From positions 1-64,000 of the forward strand of contig NZ_MSCV01000030.1 in NCBI RefSeq assembly GCF_002005105.1: a stretch of DNA of 64,000 bases, in the 5' to 3' direction. Below the pieces are notes generated by a model. The model was not told the origin of the DNA. It was given only the letters and a program-made list of their open reading frames with translations, and searched no databases. Positions within the stretch are counted from its first letter, which is position 1, and every line of letters starts with the position of its first letter. The DNA comes from Methylocaldum sp. 14B (GTDB taxonomy: Bacteria; Pseudomonadota; Gammaproteobacteria; Methylococcales; Methylococcaceae). Below, in pieces: positions 34,041-42,910 of the stretch. A program made the translations under genes and the position numbers.

Positions 34041-35749
34041 CGAATTTCCTCGTCTCCGCGGCCCACGGCCGGTAGCGAAAAACGGAAGGTAGCGCCCTGG
34101 CCCGGAGCAGAAACGGCGTCAATCGTGCCACCGTGACGATGAACGATGCGCTGGACCGTGGCCAGGCCTATGCCCAGACCCGGAAATTCCTCTTGCCGGT
34201 GCAGCCGCTGGAACGGCTGAAACAGTTTGCCGGCGTGGGCCATGTCAAAACCGGCGCCATTGTCTGCCACATAAAATCGCCGATACTCGCCTTCAGAGGC
34301 TTGCTCGGCATACACCCGGATCATCGGCGTATCGGTGCCGGCGGTGTATTTCCAGGCGTTGCCGATGAGATTTCTCAGAACCACTTCGATCATTCGAACA
34401 TCGCCCCGAGCGAAAAGGCCCGGTTCTACGCACCATTCCACCCGGCGGGCCGGTTCCACCCGAGTCAACTCGGCGAGGATGCGTTCCGCAAGCGCGGAAA
34501 GATCCACCGGGTCACGCCCCAACTCACCGCGGGTGCAGCGCGAAAGCTGGAGCAGGCCGTCGATCAGTTCGCCCATGCGACGACTGGCGAGCATGATTTG
34601 ATCCAGATAGACGCGGGCTTCGCCTTCCAGGCGCTCGCCGTAATCCTCCATCAAGGCCTGGCTGAATCCGCTCATAGCCCTAAGAGGCGCGCGGAGGTCG
34701 TGAGAGACGGCGTAGGCGAAACTCTCCAACTCCTGGTTGGCGGCCTGGAGTTCGGCCGTACGCTCCTCGACCCGCCTCTCCAGATCGGCATTGAGGAGGC
34801 GGATTTCTTCCTCGGCCCGCTTGCGCAGGGTGATATCGACGACACTGACGATCACATGGAGCTCCCCGCCAATGGCCACCGGCCCCAAGCTCACCTCGCA
34901 GGGAAACTCTTCCCCGTCGGCCCGGACAGCGTGCAGATCGCGGCCCTTGCCCATGGCGCGCGGCTCCGGATGGCGGAAATACTCCGAAGCGAGCATCTGA
35001 TGACGAACATGAAAACGTTCGGGTATAAGGACGTCCATCGGACGTCCGATCAGCTTTTCGGACGGGCAGCGGAAGAGCTCGGCGGCACGCCCGTTCGCTT
35101 GGACGATTTGTCCGCCGCTATCGACGACGAGCATGGCCAAAGGCGAGGTATCGAAAATCAGCTGGGCTCGCGCCTCGCTTTCGCGCTGTGCCGCCTCGGC
35201 CGTGTCCTTGGCCCGGGCATAAATCTCCGCTTCCATCCGCAAAACTTGTTCACGCAGCGACTCGGTGAGCCGGCTCTGCTCGATTCCCTGCTGTTTGAGC
35301 CGGACGAGTTCGGTGACGTCCTCCACTCGGTGGATGATGTAGGCGACCGAGCCGTCCGCGCTCAGCACGGGGGAGTTGAATGGGCTCCAGTAGCGCACGG
35401 CAAACCCGCCGCCTTCCTCCTCTGGTATACGGATATCGTATTTCTGCACCGCCATGACATCCGCCGTACGGTTCCGCAGCACACGCTGCAGGGAGGCTCT
35501 CAAGTTGCGTACGCCAGTGGCGTCAGGGTCCTCGGGGTTGTCCGGGAAGACCTCGAAAATATCGCGACCGATAATCTCCTTCCGTTGCGTCATCGTGGCA
35601 CGCGCATAGGAGTCGCTGACGGCTGCGATACGGAGGTCCGGAGTCAGCACAAGATAAAGGCCCGGCGCAGATTCGAATAAGACCCGGAAGTCCGGATCGT
35701 CGATTGGAATGCGAGTTAACGGCTGCGAAGCGTCTGGCTCGGCGTTCAT
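34037..35749 (-). CDS. PAS-domain sensor histidine kinase
   Basis: 570-residue soluble kinase. Two PAS domains (about 20-145 and 190-310), a coiled coil (about 315-342), HisKA with H350 in YAVSHDLRAPLR, and a HATPase domain (NLIGNAWKYT, DNGAGFDM, GLGIGLATVQRIV). The DHp resembles that of phytochrome-type kinases, but no GAF/PHY domain is present, so the signal is probably redox or a small ligand sensed by PAS. No membrane segment. First gene of the three-gene signalling operon that ends with the GGDEF/EAL protein. Confidence 0.92.
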   Translation of the reverse strand: MNAEPDASQPLTRIPIDDPDFRVLFESAPGLYLVLTPDLRIAAVSDSYARATMTQRKEIIGRDIFEVFPDNPEDPDATGVRNLRASLQRVLRNRTADVMAVQKYDIRIPEEEGGGFAVRYWSPFNSPVLSADGSVAYIIHRVEDVTELVRLKQQGIEQSRLTESLREQVLRMEAEIYARAKDTAEAAQRESEARAQLIFDTSPLAMLVVDSGGQIVQANGRAAELFRCPSEKLIGRPMDVLIPERFHVRHQMLASEYFRHPEPRAMGKGRDLHAVRADGEEFPCEVSLGPVAIGGELHVIVSVVDITLRKRAEEEIRLLNADLERRVEERTAELQAANQELESFAYAVSHDLRAPLRAMSGFSQALMEDYGERLEGEARVYLDQIMLASRRMGELIDGLLQLSRCTRGELGRDPVDLSALAERILAELTRVEPARRVEWCVEPGLFARGDVRMIEVVLRNLIGNAWKYTAGTDTPMIRVYAEQASEGEYRRFYVADNGAGFDMAHAGKLFQPFQRLHRQEEFPGLGIGLATVQRIVHRHGGTIDAVSAPGQGATFRFSLPAVGRGDEEIR

Positions 35750-36311
35750 ATCGCTGATCGGATCAAGCCTGGCCTATTTCGGTTGTCCGGCTGCGGAAAA
35801 GCATAGCCTTCGGCGGCACGCGGCAGAGCCAAATTATTATCGTTCATTGTTATTCTTTATAGTCGTTCATTGTGCCGTCGGCGCCAGCGTTCTCTCTGCT
35901 ATCGCCGTCGAACAGTCGTTGTCCCAACCCATAACGCAGCACCAAGCGTTACCACGGGCTGCGCCAATCATATTCCCGACCTTACCGTAGAGAAACATGG
36001 CGTGCTATCACGTTTGACGTAGCGACCGGCCCGCGGCTTTCCAAGCTGTCCGCTCCCGGCTTCTCGCGTCTGCTCGACAAAAACCGAATCGGCGCTTTCC
36101 GTTAAAGAACTATAAAAATAGTAGGAAATTTCGCGCAACGTGAATTGTTATCTTGACAGAGAAAAATTCTACTGGAGGGTTTTGTGCCGGCACATCATCC
36201 GCGGAAGAGATTCCTCAGGCGCTCGAAGATTTGATATGGCATCGGCTTGGCGGTTCGAGTGACGCGGCGTCGCCGTGCTGTCCGTCATTTCACCGGCGAG
36301 CGCTGCGCAGC
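35750..36311. other. Intergenic region upstream of the kinase operon
   Basis: About 560 bases without a supported gene. AT-rich patches include TTATTCTTTATAG (around 35850) and a small palindrome ACTAT-AAAA-ATAGT at 36109-36122. TTGACA followed by TGGAGG and a GTG at 36184 would give only a 16-codon frame, too short to support. The kinase promoter should lie near its right-hand side. Confidence 0.4.
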
Positions 36312-36694
36312 TAGTGCATTTTTAAACCTACTGTACGAGCACTGGCGAGTAGGTCGGGGATCCCTTCCCAATTGCAAACGGTCGCTTTAGTCGCGACCCT
36401 TCCAATCGCAAACGGTCATCCCAGCGCTCCTGGGACGACCGTTTGCGATTGGAGCGCCGAAGCCGCCCTTCCCGACGCCATGCTCCGGCCGAGCGTCTTC
36501 GTCGGCAAGGGATTGCCGACCTACGATCGTGCATCCCCGTAGATCGGGAGTCCTTTCGCGACGCCACGGCCCGGCCGAGCGTCTTCGCCGGCAAGGGATT
36601 GCCGACGAATGCTTGAATCGGTTCACCCGAGCCGAAGGCGCCAACGAGTTCCGCCAAGCCTGTTTTGCCGTACGAGCGAGATGAAGACGCTCTA
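36312..36694. mobile_element. MITE-like element with TAGAGC-type ends, copy 2
   Basis: 383 bases sharing outer sequences with the element at 25483-25797: left TAGTGCATTTTTAAACCTAC followed by TGTACGAGCACT, and right GCCGTACGAGCGAGATGAAG followed by ACGCTCTA. Inside are three GTTTGCGATTGG units (two inverted) and two REP palindromes, more than in copy 1, so the interior varies by repeat gain or loss. It lies immediately downstream of the second pigment operon. Confidence 0.65.
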
Positions 36695-36738
36695 GTGCAA
36701 GATCTTCGGTTCGACCGTCTGAGCGGGGCTGGATCGAA

Positions 36739-37734
36739 TTATGAAGCCGGAGAGCCACGATTGGCGGATGCTCGACGAGGTTCAAAATTCCGGGTCATTT
36801 CGGGACTTAAGGCATCGGACATACGCTGCTCGTCCGTGCTGTCGCTCTTATCCCAAAAATCATAAAAATTGAACCAATTGTAAGGCGCCTGGCGGCAGTA
36901 ATGTTCCAGCCGGTCGGCGTAGTGCTGCATGAACGCCCGGATTTTTTCGTCGCGGTTTTTCCGGGAACACTCGATGCGCTCGGCCAGCAGCTCAAAGTGT
37001 ACGTCGTAATCGGCGCCGCCTTTGTGGAGACAAAAGAACAGAATCACCGGAGCCTTGAACAAGTTCGCCAGCAGCACTGGCGCCGCCGGGAACCAGGCGT
37101 CCTCGCCGAGAAACCGGCACAGGACGCGCTTCTCCCCGTGTACGCTGCGGTCTCCGAGCAAGGCGACCACGCCGCCGTTAGCGATGTGCTCATCCAGCCC
37201 CAGAAGGGCGCTCGCCGTGCCTACGGGGATGATGTCCTTGAACAGATCCGGGTTCAGCGTCCTGAAAATGGCATTGATCTTGGGGGAATTTTCGCCGTAA
37301 ACCAGCGCCTTGACGGAAAGCCCCCTGTGCCTCAGCCCGAGGCCGCGGAGGATTTCGAAGCTGCCGACATGGGCGCCGACCAGGAGGAATCCCTGTTTGT
37401 CCGCTATCAGCCGCTCCAGCAGATCGAATCCGTGCATCCGGATTTGAAAGAATTCGTCCCGCTCGGCGAACACGAACACCCTGTCGAGCAGAGCTTCGGC
37501 GAAAGTGTGATAGTGGCGGAACAACTCCCGGCCCGACGGTGGTCTACCGAAGATGCGTGTCAGATAGGCAGCGGAAGCTTGCCGCGCGCGGTCGGCGAAA
37601 ATCAGAAAATACGCCGTGATGGGGTAGAGCAGGGCGCGGGCGATCGGCCGCCCGAGCCGCAGGGCGATCCAGACGATCGTTCGCAGCCAGAAGCCGGTGC
37701 TGCGCTCTTTTTGATTAATCCAGCTGCGGCTCAT
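36739..37734 (-). CDS. LpxL/HtrB-like lipid acyltransferase (pigment cluster)
   Basis: 331-residue membrane-associated acyltransferase of the lauroyl/myristoyl transferase superfamily. One N-terminal membrane segment (about 20-48) and the catalytic HX4E motif in GAHVGSFE (H122, E127), followed by LGDRSVHGEKRVLCRFLGEDAWFP and a PYNWFNFYDFW motif. In aryl polyene/xanthomonadin clusters such enzymes attach the polyene to a glycerolipid-type anchor. The start overlaps the end of the hotdog gene (ATGA). Last gene of the minus-strand operon; a MITE lies just beyond it. Confidence 0.85.
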   Translation of the reverse strand: MSRSWINQKERSTGFWLRTIVWIALRLGRPIARALLYPITAYFLIFADRARQASAAYLTRIFGRPPSGRELFRHYHTFAEALLDRVFVFAERDEFFQIRMHGFDLLERLIADKQGFLLVGAHVGSFEILRGLGLRHRGLSVKALVYGENSPKINAIFRTLNPDLFKDIIPVGTASALLGLDEHIANGGVVALLGDRSVHGEKRVLCRFLGEDAWFPAAPVLLANLFKAPVILFFCLHKGGADYDVHFELLAERIECSRKNRDEKIRAFMQHYADRLEHYCRQAPYNWFNFYDFWDKSDSTDEQRMSDALSPEMTRNFEPRRASANRGSPAS

Positions 37735-38030
37735 GGTGCGACTGAGGTGAACAGTAGACGCCCTTGCGCGATGCGCCGGTCGCCCGAGAAGCAGTCGAAT
37801 TTCACCGATTTTTCTCCCGCATCATCGAATTGCACCCGGCACGGTTCGCCCGGACGGAGCACCGAGAGAAATTTCGCGGCAGGAATGCCGGCGAGGCGAA
37901 AGCCTGGATGGCCCGCCAGCCAGAGACAGGCGATCTCGTCCAAAATCACTACGCCGGGCACCACCGGATTGCCCGGAAAATGACCGGGCAGGGCAGGGTG
38001 GTCTGATGAAACGGTAAAGTGTGCCTCCAT
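37731..38030 (-). CDS. FabA/FabZ-like hotdog dehydratase (pigment cluster)
   Basis: 99-residue single hotdog domain. The motif HPALPGHFPGNPVVPGVVILDE (about residues 11-32) is the active-site signature of 3-hydroxyacyl-ACP dehydratases, with H17 as catalytic candidate and D31/E32 near the partner acid. Shorter than FabZ (about 150) but typical of the small dehydratase in aryl polyene clusters. Overlaps the acyltransferase gene by 4 bases and follows the membrane protein by 40. Confidence 0.83.
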   Translation of the reverse strand: MEAHFTVSSDHPALPGHFPGNPVVPGVVILDEIACLWLAGHPGFRLAGIPAAKFLSVLRPGEPCRVQFDDAGEKSVKFDCFSGDRRIAQGRLLFTSVAP

Positions 38031-38070
38031 CGGTCTGGTTGTCGTTCGAGTTCGCCCGGCGGAATTCCGG

Positions 38071-38712
38071 TCAGTTCTTGGGCGCCGAGATTACGCCCGA
38101 GCGGGCGATGGTCGCGATCAAGTGGAGGATGGACGGATGGCTGTGATGCCGGTAGCGGATGCGCCGGTAGATGTACTCGGTGATGAAAAACGCGCCGACG
38201 AAGAAATAATTCACGGTGTTGGTGAATAGGAGAAAGGTTTCCACCGGAGCGAACAAGGCCAGCAACACCGATTCCAGAACCAACAGGCAGAAAAAGATCG
38301 CCCAGGCCCAGGTGAGATTGCGAGTGTAAATCCGCAAATCGTCGGGCAGCACACCCCGCCGCTCCAGCCGGGCAAAGCGTGTAATCAGCGGTTCCCGCCC
38401 CGGAGTCAGCGTCGTCAGGAATAGGCTTGCGAGTATCAGGCCGATGCCGACGGGCGAAAAATAGATCATCGCGTCCGGCCTCAGATAAAAGAGCGGCGCG
38501 CAGAGGCCGATGCCCACCGCGAAAGGCCAAAGGCGGCCTATCATGCTCGACCGGCCTTCGCCCGATAAGCGCATTGCGATCAAGATGGCCGTGAAGAGAA
38601 GAAAGTCGACGAATCCAAGCCAGACCGGCGAGATGTCCGAACGGACGGCGGCAAAGGAAAAAACCGGAAAGAGCGCCGCCAGGCACACGGTTAAAGCCGG
38701 TTTGATCCCCAT
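38071..38712 (-). CDS. COG4648-type polytopic membrane protein (pigment cluster)
   Basis: 213-residue protein with about six hydrophobic helices (starting around 5-22, 29-47, 60-78, 83-103, 130-150 and 155-175) and a basic C-terminus. It resembles the predicted membrane protein that accompanies the ACP and dehydratase in aryl polyene operons. Its role is unknown; possibly it anchors the assembly line or helps transfer the polyene. Spaced only 3 bases from the ACP gene, so certainly co-transcribed. Confidence 0.7.
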   Translation of the reverse strand: MGIKPALTVCLAALFPVFSFAAVRSDISPVWLGFVDFLLFTAILIAMRLSGEGRSSMIGRLWPFAVGIGLCAPLFYLRPDAMIYFSPVGIGLILASLFLTTLTPGREPLITRFARLERRGVLPDDLRIYTRNLTWAWAIFFCLLVLESVLLALFAPVETFLLFTNTVNYFFVGAFFITEYIYRRIRYRHHSHPSILHLIATIARSGVISAPKN

Positions 38713-38715
38713 ACC

Positions 38716-38985
38716 TTATTTCGAACGCCGCTTTTCGATGGTGCTGGCCAGCGCCCGGAGCGAAGAGAAAATATTAGTGACGTCCGGATCGTCCGATTTG
38801 ATCTGAAGTCCGTATTTTTTGGAGATAACCAGGGAGAGTTCGAGCAGGTCTATGGAATCGAGTCCCAACCCGTCCCGGTACAGAGGTTTTTCCGGCTCGA
38901 TGTGCTCGGGAATGGCTTCGAGATTCAACGATTCGACGATCATCCGTGCCAGTTCCAGTTCCATCGGGGTCAGTTGCGTGGTCAT
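38716..38985 (-). CDS. Acyl carrier protein (pigment cluster)
   Basis: 89-residue ACP. The phosphopantetheine attachment serine lies in GLGLDSIDLLEL (S44 by count), with the expected four-helix pattern and a basic tail. It should carry the growing aryl polyene chain for the ketosynthase pair at 17.7-19.6 kb. Only one ACP is visible in the window. Co-directional with the neighbouring dehydratase and membrane protein. Confidence 0.92.
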   Translation of the reverse strand: MTTQLTPMELELARMIVESLNLEAIPEHIEPEKPLYRDGLGLDSIDLLELSLVISKKYGLQIKSDDPDVTNIFSSLRALASTIEKRRSK

Positions 38986-39038
38986 AAGCTATTGATATTC
39001 GACAGTTAGATCATTAAGGCCGATCGCCTTGGACCGGA

Positions 39039-40109
39039 TTACGGACGGGGCAATCGAATAATGCCTTCGATTTCCAGCAAAAGGTCTCTGCGGCAAATAT
39101 CGCCTTGTAGAAAGATAACCGGGCATGAAGGATTCAGGGTTTCCGCGAGCAGTCGCTTCGCGATGCCGAAATGTTCGTGATGGCGTATATAAACTTTCAA
39201 CATGCTGTCTGGCCCCAATTCTTCGAGCTTGATTCGGGACTGGCCCAGCTCGTTTAGTACGGCCTGAATGTTGCTCAGCGTTTCCCGCAATTGCCCGGCC
39301 GCATCCTCGTGATGCAGGGTTTCGTGCCCTACGATGCTCGCGGTTCCCGACAGATAAAGCTGGCGTTCACCGCCGAACTCCGTCAGCGTCGCGCGCGAAA
39401 ACGACGGGCTGCGCGGTCCGTATTGTAACGGATATCGATAGGCGCTCACCTGGCGCGGATTCTCGATCTGGCGTCCCGGGACGCGGGAGGCGATGAAATA
39501 GATCCGCAGCCCTTCTGCCCCGGTCCCGATTGCGCTGGCGGCGGGCAAATCCCGGTCGAACACGTAATCGGCTTCGGCGAAGGCTTGGTGCCGCCCCAGG
39601 CAAAAGCGCTGATAGTTTTCGAGCCCAAGGTATTCGCCGTTGATCCGCGGAAGATAGTTCCACATGCGGATGAGATGGGTATAGCCGGAGACGCGGATCA
39701 GATCCAGTATCCGGCAGTACGTCCGGTAAGTCCGGGCTTCCACCGAATCCTGCTCCTGGTCGGGCAAATAAAAGCAGCCGAACAGAATATCGCCGTTGCA
39801 GGCGTAGCGTATCCCCTGATGTTCTCCGTAGCGTGCCGGCTGTGGGCTGAGCCAGACTTCGCAAAGCTTTTGTTCGTCCAAGCTGCTCATGGGCAGCGTC
39901 AGGACCGGGTACGGCGTGTCTGTACCGGATTCGGAAAAGCCATCGAAGCCGATGATTCCGAGCACGGAGGCTGGCTTCGTGTTCGTCAGACCGCTCAGGG
40001 CTTCGGCAGGAAACAGGGTGAGATAAACGGGCGGATCAAGCCTGGCGGAACGCTGTTGCGTAACGCCTAGGCTCGGATCGAAAGAGCCCATTCGTGCTGG
40101 CAAATTCAT
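39039..40109 (-). CDS. XanB2/FkbO-like chorismatase (3-/4-hydroxybenzoate synthase)
   Basis: 356-residue member of the chorismatase family (FkbO, Hyg5, XanB2; often annotated pteridine-dependent deoxygenase). Evidence: the overall length, IRMWNYLPRINGEYLGLENYQRFCLGRHQAF in the first half of the chorismate-binding domain, and the C-terminal RidA-like fold (QLYLSGTASIVGHETLHHEDAAGQLRETLSNIQAVL and a CPVIFLQGDICRRDLLLEIEG ending). In Xanthomonas, XanB2 makes 3- and 4-hydroxybenzoate from chorismate to start xanthomonadin. Here it sits between the ACP and a halogenase-like gene, so it probably supplies the aryl head group. ATG 40109 is used; an ATG at 40091 is possible. Confidence 0.82.
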   Translation of the reverse strand: MNLPARMGSFDPSLGVTQQRSARLDPPVYLTLFPAEALSGLTNTKPASVLGIIGFDGFSESGTDTPYPVLTLPMSSLDEQKLCEVWLSPQPARYGEHQGIRYACNGDILFGCFYLPDQEQDSVEARTYRTYCRILDLIRVSGYTHLIRMWNYLPRINGEYLGLENYQRFCLGRHQAFAEADYVFDRDLPAASAIGTGAEGLRIYFIASRVPGRQIENPRQVSAYRYPLQYGPRSPSFSRATLTEFGGERQLYLSGTASIVGHETLHHEDAAGQLRETLSNIQAVLNELGQSRIKLEELGPDSMLKVYIRHHEHFGIAKRLLAETLNPSCPVIFLQGDICRRDLLLEIEGIIRLPRP

Positions 40110-40132
40110 GTCGGGCGTATATGAGACGAGCT

Positions 40133-41413
40133 TCAGGATGCGATGTTTTGGCGTCTGCGCTTATGGGCCGCGTAGTTATTGATCGGGTCGAACAGGCTTT
40201 TCAAATAATAAATAACCTTGAACATCAAGAGTTTGGGCGCGATCGGGGTGTTCCGGAACAGGTCGCCGGCAAGCAGCGAAATGACGCCTTCCTTGATACG
40301 GAACCGGTTGTGAGGATGGATGATCAAGTCCCGCATGGCGGGTGTGGTGATGCGGTAGATGAACCAGGAAAACGTCTTCAGCCCGCGGCGCACCGATTTT
40401 TCGTACTGATTGAGGCGTTTTTCCGCGGTTTTCGGCTCGCGCAGGATGCCGTCCACGGTCTCCGCGCCGGACATCGCGCCGTACAGCGCGAGATGGACGC
40501 CGCTGGAAAATACCGGATCGATAAAGGCGAAAGCATCGCCGATCAACAAGTAATTCTTGCCCCTCATCCGTTTGGAAGCGTACGAATAATTGCCGGTCGC
40601 GGTTACGGGCGACACCAGCCGGGCGTTTTTCAGGCGAGCTTGCACCGGCGGGCATAAGGCGATGGTGTCGAACAGGAATTGTTCGACCGGTGTCTGGCGG
40701 CCTTTCAGATAATAAGGCCAGCAGACGGCGCCAACGCTCATCAGGTCCCCCTTGAGCGGGATCATCCAAAACCAGCCGTGATCGAACCAGTAAATGCTGA
40801 TATTGCCTTCGTCCCGGCCGCTTCTGCGCTCGGCTCCTTCGAAATGGCCGAAAACAGCCGCGCTGCTGTGTTTCTTGTTGCGCTCCTTGGTGCCGAGCCT
40901 GTCGGCCAAAAAGGTGTCGCGGCCCGATGCATCGACCAGGAAGCGCGGTTGCCAGACATGCTCCGCGCCGTTTTCACCGGTCGCCCTGACTTTATCCACG
41001 CGGCCTTCGTGGAATTCCACCGAAGTCACGCGGCAGCCCTCGCGAACGTCCGCGCCCTTGGCGGCGGCGTTTTTCAAGAGGATATGATCGAACTCCGCCC
41101 GCTTGACCTCGAAGGCATAGGGATGAGTTTTGTCCAGAGCCTCGCCGAACTGAAAGTCGGAGCACTTGCCGTGGTAGATGGAATCGAATTCGGCGGCGTA
41201 CTTGCGAAGACCGATCTTCTCGACCTCATTCAGCACGCCCAGCCGTTCCAGGTAAGGAAGACTCAAAGGCAGCAGGGATTCGCCGATGTGAAACCTCGGA
41301 TGTCGATCCTTTTCGGCCAGAACGACGCGCCAATTCTTTTCCGCCAGCAACGCCGCAATCGACGACCCGGCCGGTCCTCCCCCGATGACCAGCACATCGC
41401 ATGATTCGCTCAT
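40133..41413 (-). CDS. Halogenase-like flavin-dependent monooxygenase (pigment cluster)
   Basis: 426-residue FAD enzyme of the tryptophan-halogenase/geranylgeranyl-reductase superfamily. FAD-binding GGGPAGSS (about 11-18), FHIGESLLP (41-49), the WxWxIP signature of flavin-dependent halogenases in GWFWMIPL (214-219), and a candidate catalytic lysine K71 in GLRKYAAEF. DAFAFIDPVFSSGVHLALYGA is the second FAD motif. It could halogenate or hydroxylate the aryl group; xanthomonadins are brominated, but WxWxIP is also found in enzymes that do not halogenate. Lies 23 bases before the chorismatase gene. No clear Shine-Dalgarno; ATG at 41413. Confidence 0.82.
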   Translation of the reverse strand: MSESCDVLVIGGGPAGSSIAALLAEKNWRVVLAEKDRHPRFHIGESLLPLSLPYLERLGVLNEVEKIGLRKYAAEFDSIYHGKCSDFQFGEALDKTHPYAFEVKRAEFDHILLKNAAAKGADVREGCRVTSVEFHEGRVDKVRATGENGAEHVWQPRFLVDASGRDTFLADRLGTKERNKKHSSAAVFGHFEGAERRSGRDEGNISIYWFDHGWFWMIPLKGDLMSVGAVCWPYYLKGRQTPVEQFLFDTIALCPPVQARLKNARLVSPVTATGNYSYASKRMRGKNYLLIGDAFAFIDPVFSSGVHLALYGAMSGAETVDGILREPKTAEKRLNQYEKSVRRGLKTFSWFIYRITTPAMRDLIIHPHNRFRIKEGVISLLAGDLFRNTPIAPKLLMFKVIYYLKSLFDPINNYAAHKRRRQNIAS

Positions 41414-41566
41414 ATGAGAATTCTTGAGTTGATAAGTCAGCCCCCGAGGCCGATAAGGATAATCGGCAAGATTCGTGCTGCCAAGCCACGTTTGCAGAAG
41501 ACAGGGGGCGCAGACCCGCCCGGCCGCCGGCGCGGCCGGGATCGGCCGATCAGGGACGCGCCTTTC

Positions 41567-42775
41567 TCAATGATCCGTCACGAGGTAGTTCCGGGTGATC
41601 GGTACGGCTCCATGCCGCTTCGCCAGCTGAAGTTGAAAAACCACCATGTCGCGCCAGCGGAACGAGCCTTCGCATACCGCCAGATAAAATTCCCACATGC
41701 GGGCGAAGCGTTCTCCCATCCGCTCGACCACTTCGGCTCTATGGTTCTGGAAACGCCGAAACCATTCGCGAAGGGTATATGCATAATGCAGCCGCAACAC
41801 CTCCAGATCGGTCAGAATCAGGCCCGAGCGCTGCATTGCCGGCGACACGTCGGAAAGCAAAGGGATATAACTGCCCGGAAAAATGTGGCGCTTTATCCAT
41901 GGGTTGGCGGGGCCATCCTTGTTGGTGGCGCCGATGGTATGGAGCAGTGCTATGCCGTCGGGTTTCAGCAGTTTCGCCATTTGCCGGAAGAATGCCGGAT
42001 AGTGGCGGGCTCCGACATGTTCGAACATTCCGACGCTGACGATCCGGTCATATTCTCCGGTGTGCTTCCGGTAATCTCGAAGATGGAAGCGAACCTGATC
42101 TTGAAGTCCGAGTCGTTCGGCATCGGCTTGCGCCACTCGGAGCTGCTCCCTGGAGAGCGTTACGCCGGTTACTTCGACGCCGGCTTCTTGCGCGAGGTAA
42201 ACGGCTAAGCCTCCCCAGCCGCTGCCGATATCGAGGACCTGCATTCCGGGCTGTAGACGCAGCTTTCGGGCGATGAGCCGGCATTTGGCGAGTTGCGCCT
42301 CTTCGAGCGTCTGCTCGGGCGTTTCGAAATAAGCGCAGGAATAAAACAGGCGTTCATCCAGAAACCGTCGGAACAGCCATTCGTCGAGATTGTAATGATG
42401 GCTCACATTCCGGTAACTGCGGGCGATGGCGTTACCCGTTCGAACAAGCGGGTGCAACCATCGGCGGACATGCAGATAGGGTGCGGGTCCGGGTTCGGAG
42501 AAATTCCGCATCATGACCTCCATGAACGCCGGCAACGCGTCGGAGGATCCCACGTTCCAACCGCCTTCGAGATAGGTTTCGCCCAATTGAAGTTCCGGAT
42601 CCCACAAGAGGCGGAGCAGGGCCGAAGGGTCTAGAACATTCCAGTGCGCTTCCGGCTGCCCGGTTCCGAAGCGGCGGCTCGGACCGCCTGTAACGTGAAG
42701 ATGGAGAGAGCCTTCCCGGATATGCCGGTCCAATAGTCCGGTTACGGTCTGATGCAGTATTTTTTCCAGTGCCAT
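41567..42775 (-). CDS. Cyclopropane-fatty-acyl-phospholipid synthase family methyltransferase
   Basis: 402-residue CFA-synthase family protein. SAM-binding VLDIGSGWGGLAVYLAQEAG (about 175-194), TLSREQLRVA, GMFEHVGARHYPAFF and WIKRHIFPGSYIP, all standard for the family, plus the usual N-terminal domain. It transfers a methyl(ene) group to lipid double bonds at the membrane surface. It lies upstream of the pigment operon with 153 bases between, so it may be transcribed separately. A role in tailoring the polyene lipid is possible but unproven; general membrane cyclopropanation is the default. Confidence 0.9.
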   Translation of the reverse strand: MALEKILHQTVTGLLDRHIREGSLHLHVTGGPSRRFGTGQPEAHWNVLDPSALLRLLWDPELQLGETYLEGGWNVGSSDALPAFMEVMMRNFSEPGPAPYLHVRRWLHPLVRTGNAIARSYRNVSHHYNLDEWLFRRFLDERLFYSCAYFETPEQTLEEAQLAKCRLIARKLRLQPGMQVLDIGSGWGGLAVYLAQEAGVEVTGVTLSREQLRVAQADAERLGLQDQVRFHLRDYRKHTGEYDRIVSVGMFEHVGARHYPAFFRQMAKLLKPDGIALLHTIGATNKDGPANPWIKRHIFPGSYIPLLSDVSPAMQRSGLILTDLEVLRLHYAYTLREWFRRFQNHRAEVVERMGERFARMWEFYLAVCEGSFRWRDMVVFQLQLAKRHGAVPITRNYLVTDH

Positions 42776-42910
42776 CGGTTTTCACTCCTTGTTCACCGCG
42801 GTACGAAAAGCCTACCCGGATAGGATATAGCCAAAAATAATGTTCCGATTCGTGTTTCCGGCGTAGGGCGGGTTGGGCGCGCATCGCAAGGGAACCGAAA
42901 AGTTCCTTTG

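Noticed and set aside
34133-35680. 515-codon open frame opposite the sensor kinase
   Set aside because: Mirror of the kinase codon pattern; no domain and no ribosome binding site.
36184-36234. Leader peptide gene after TGGAGG
   Set aside because: The GTG frame gives only 16 codons, with no attenuator-like structure or regulatory codons.
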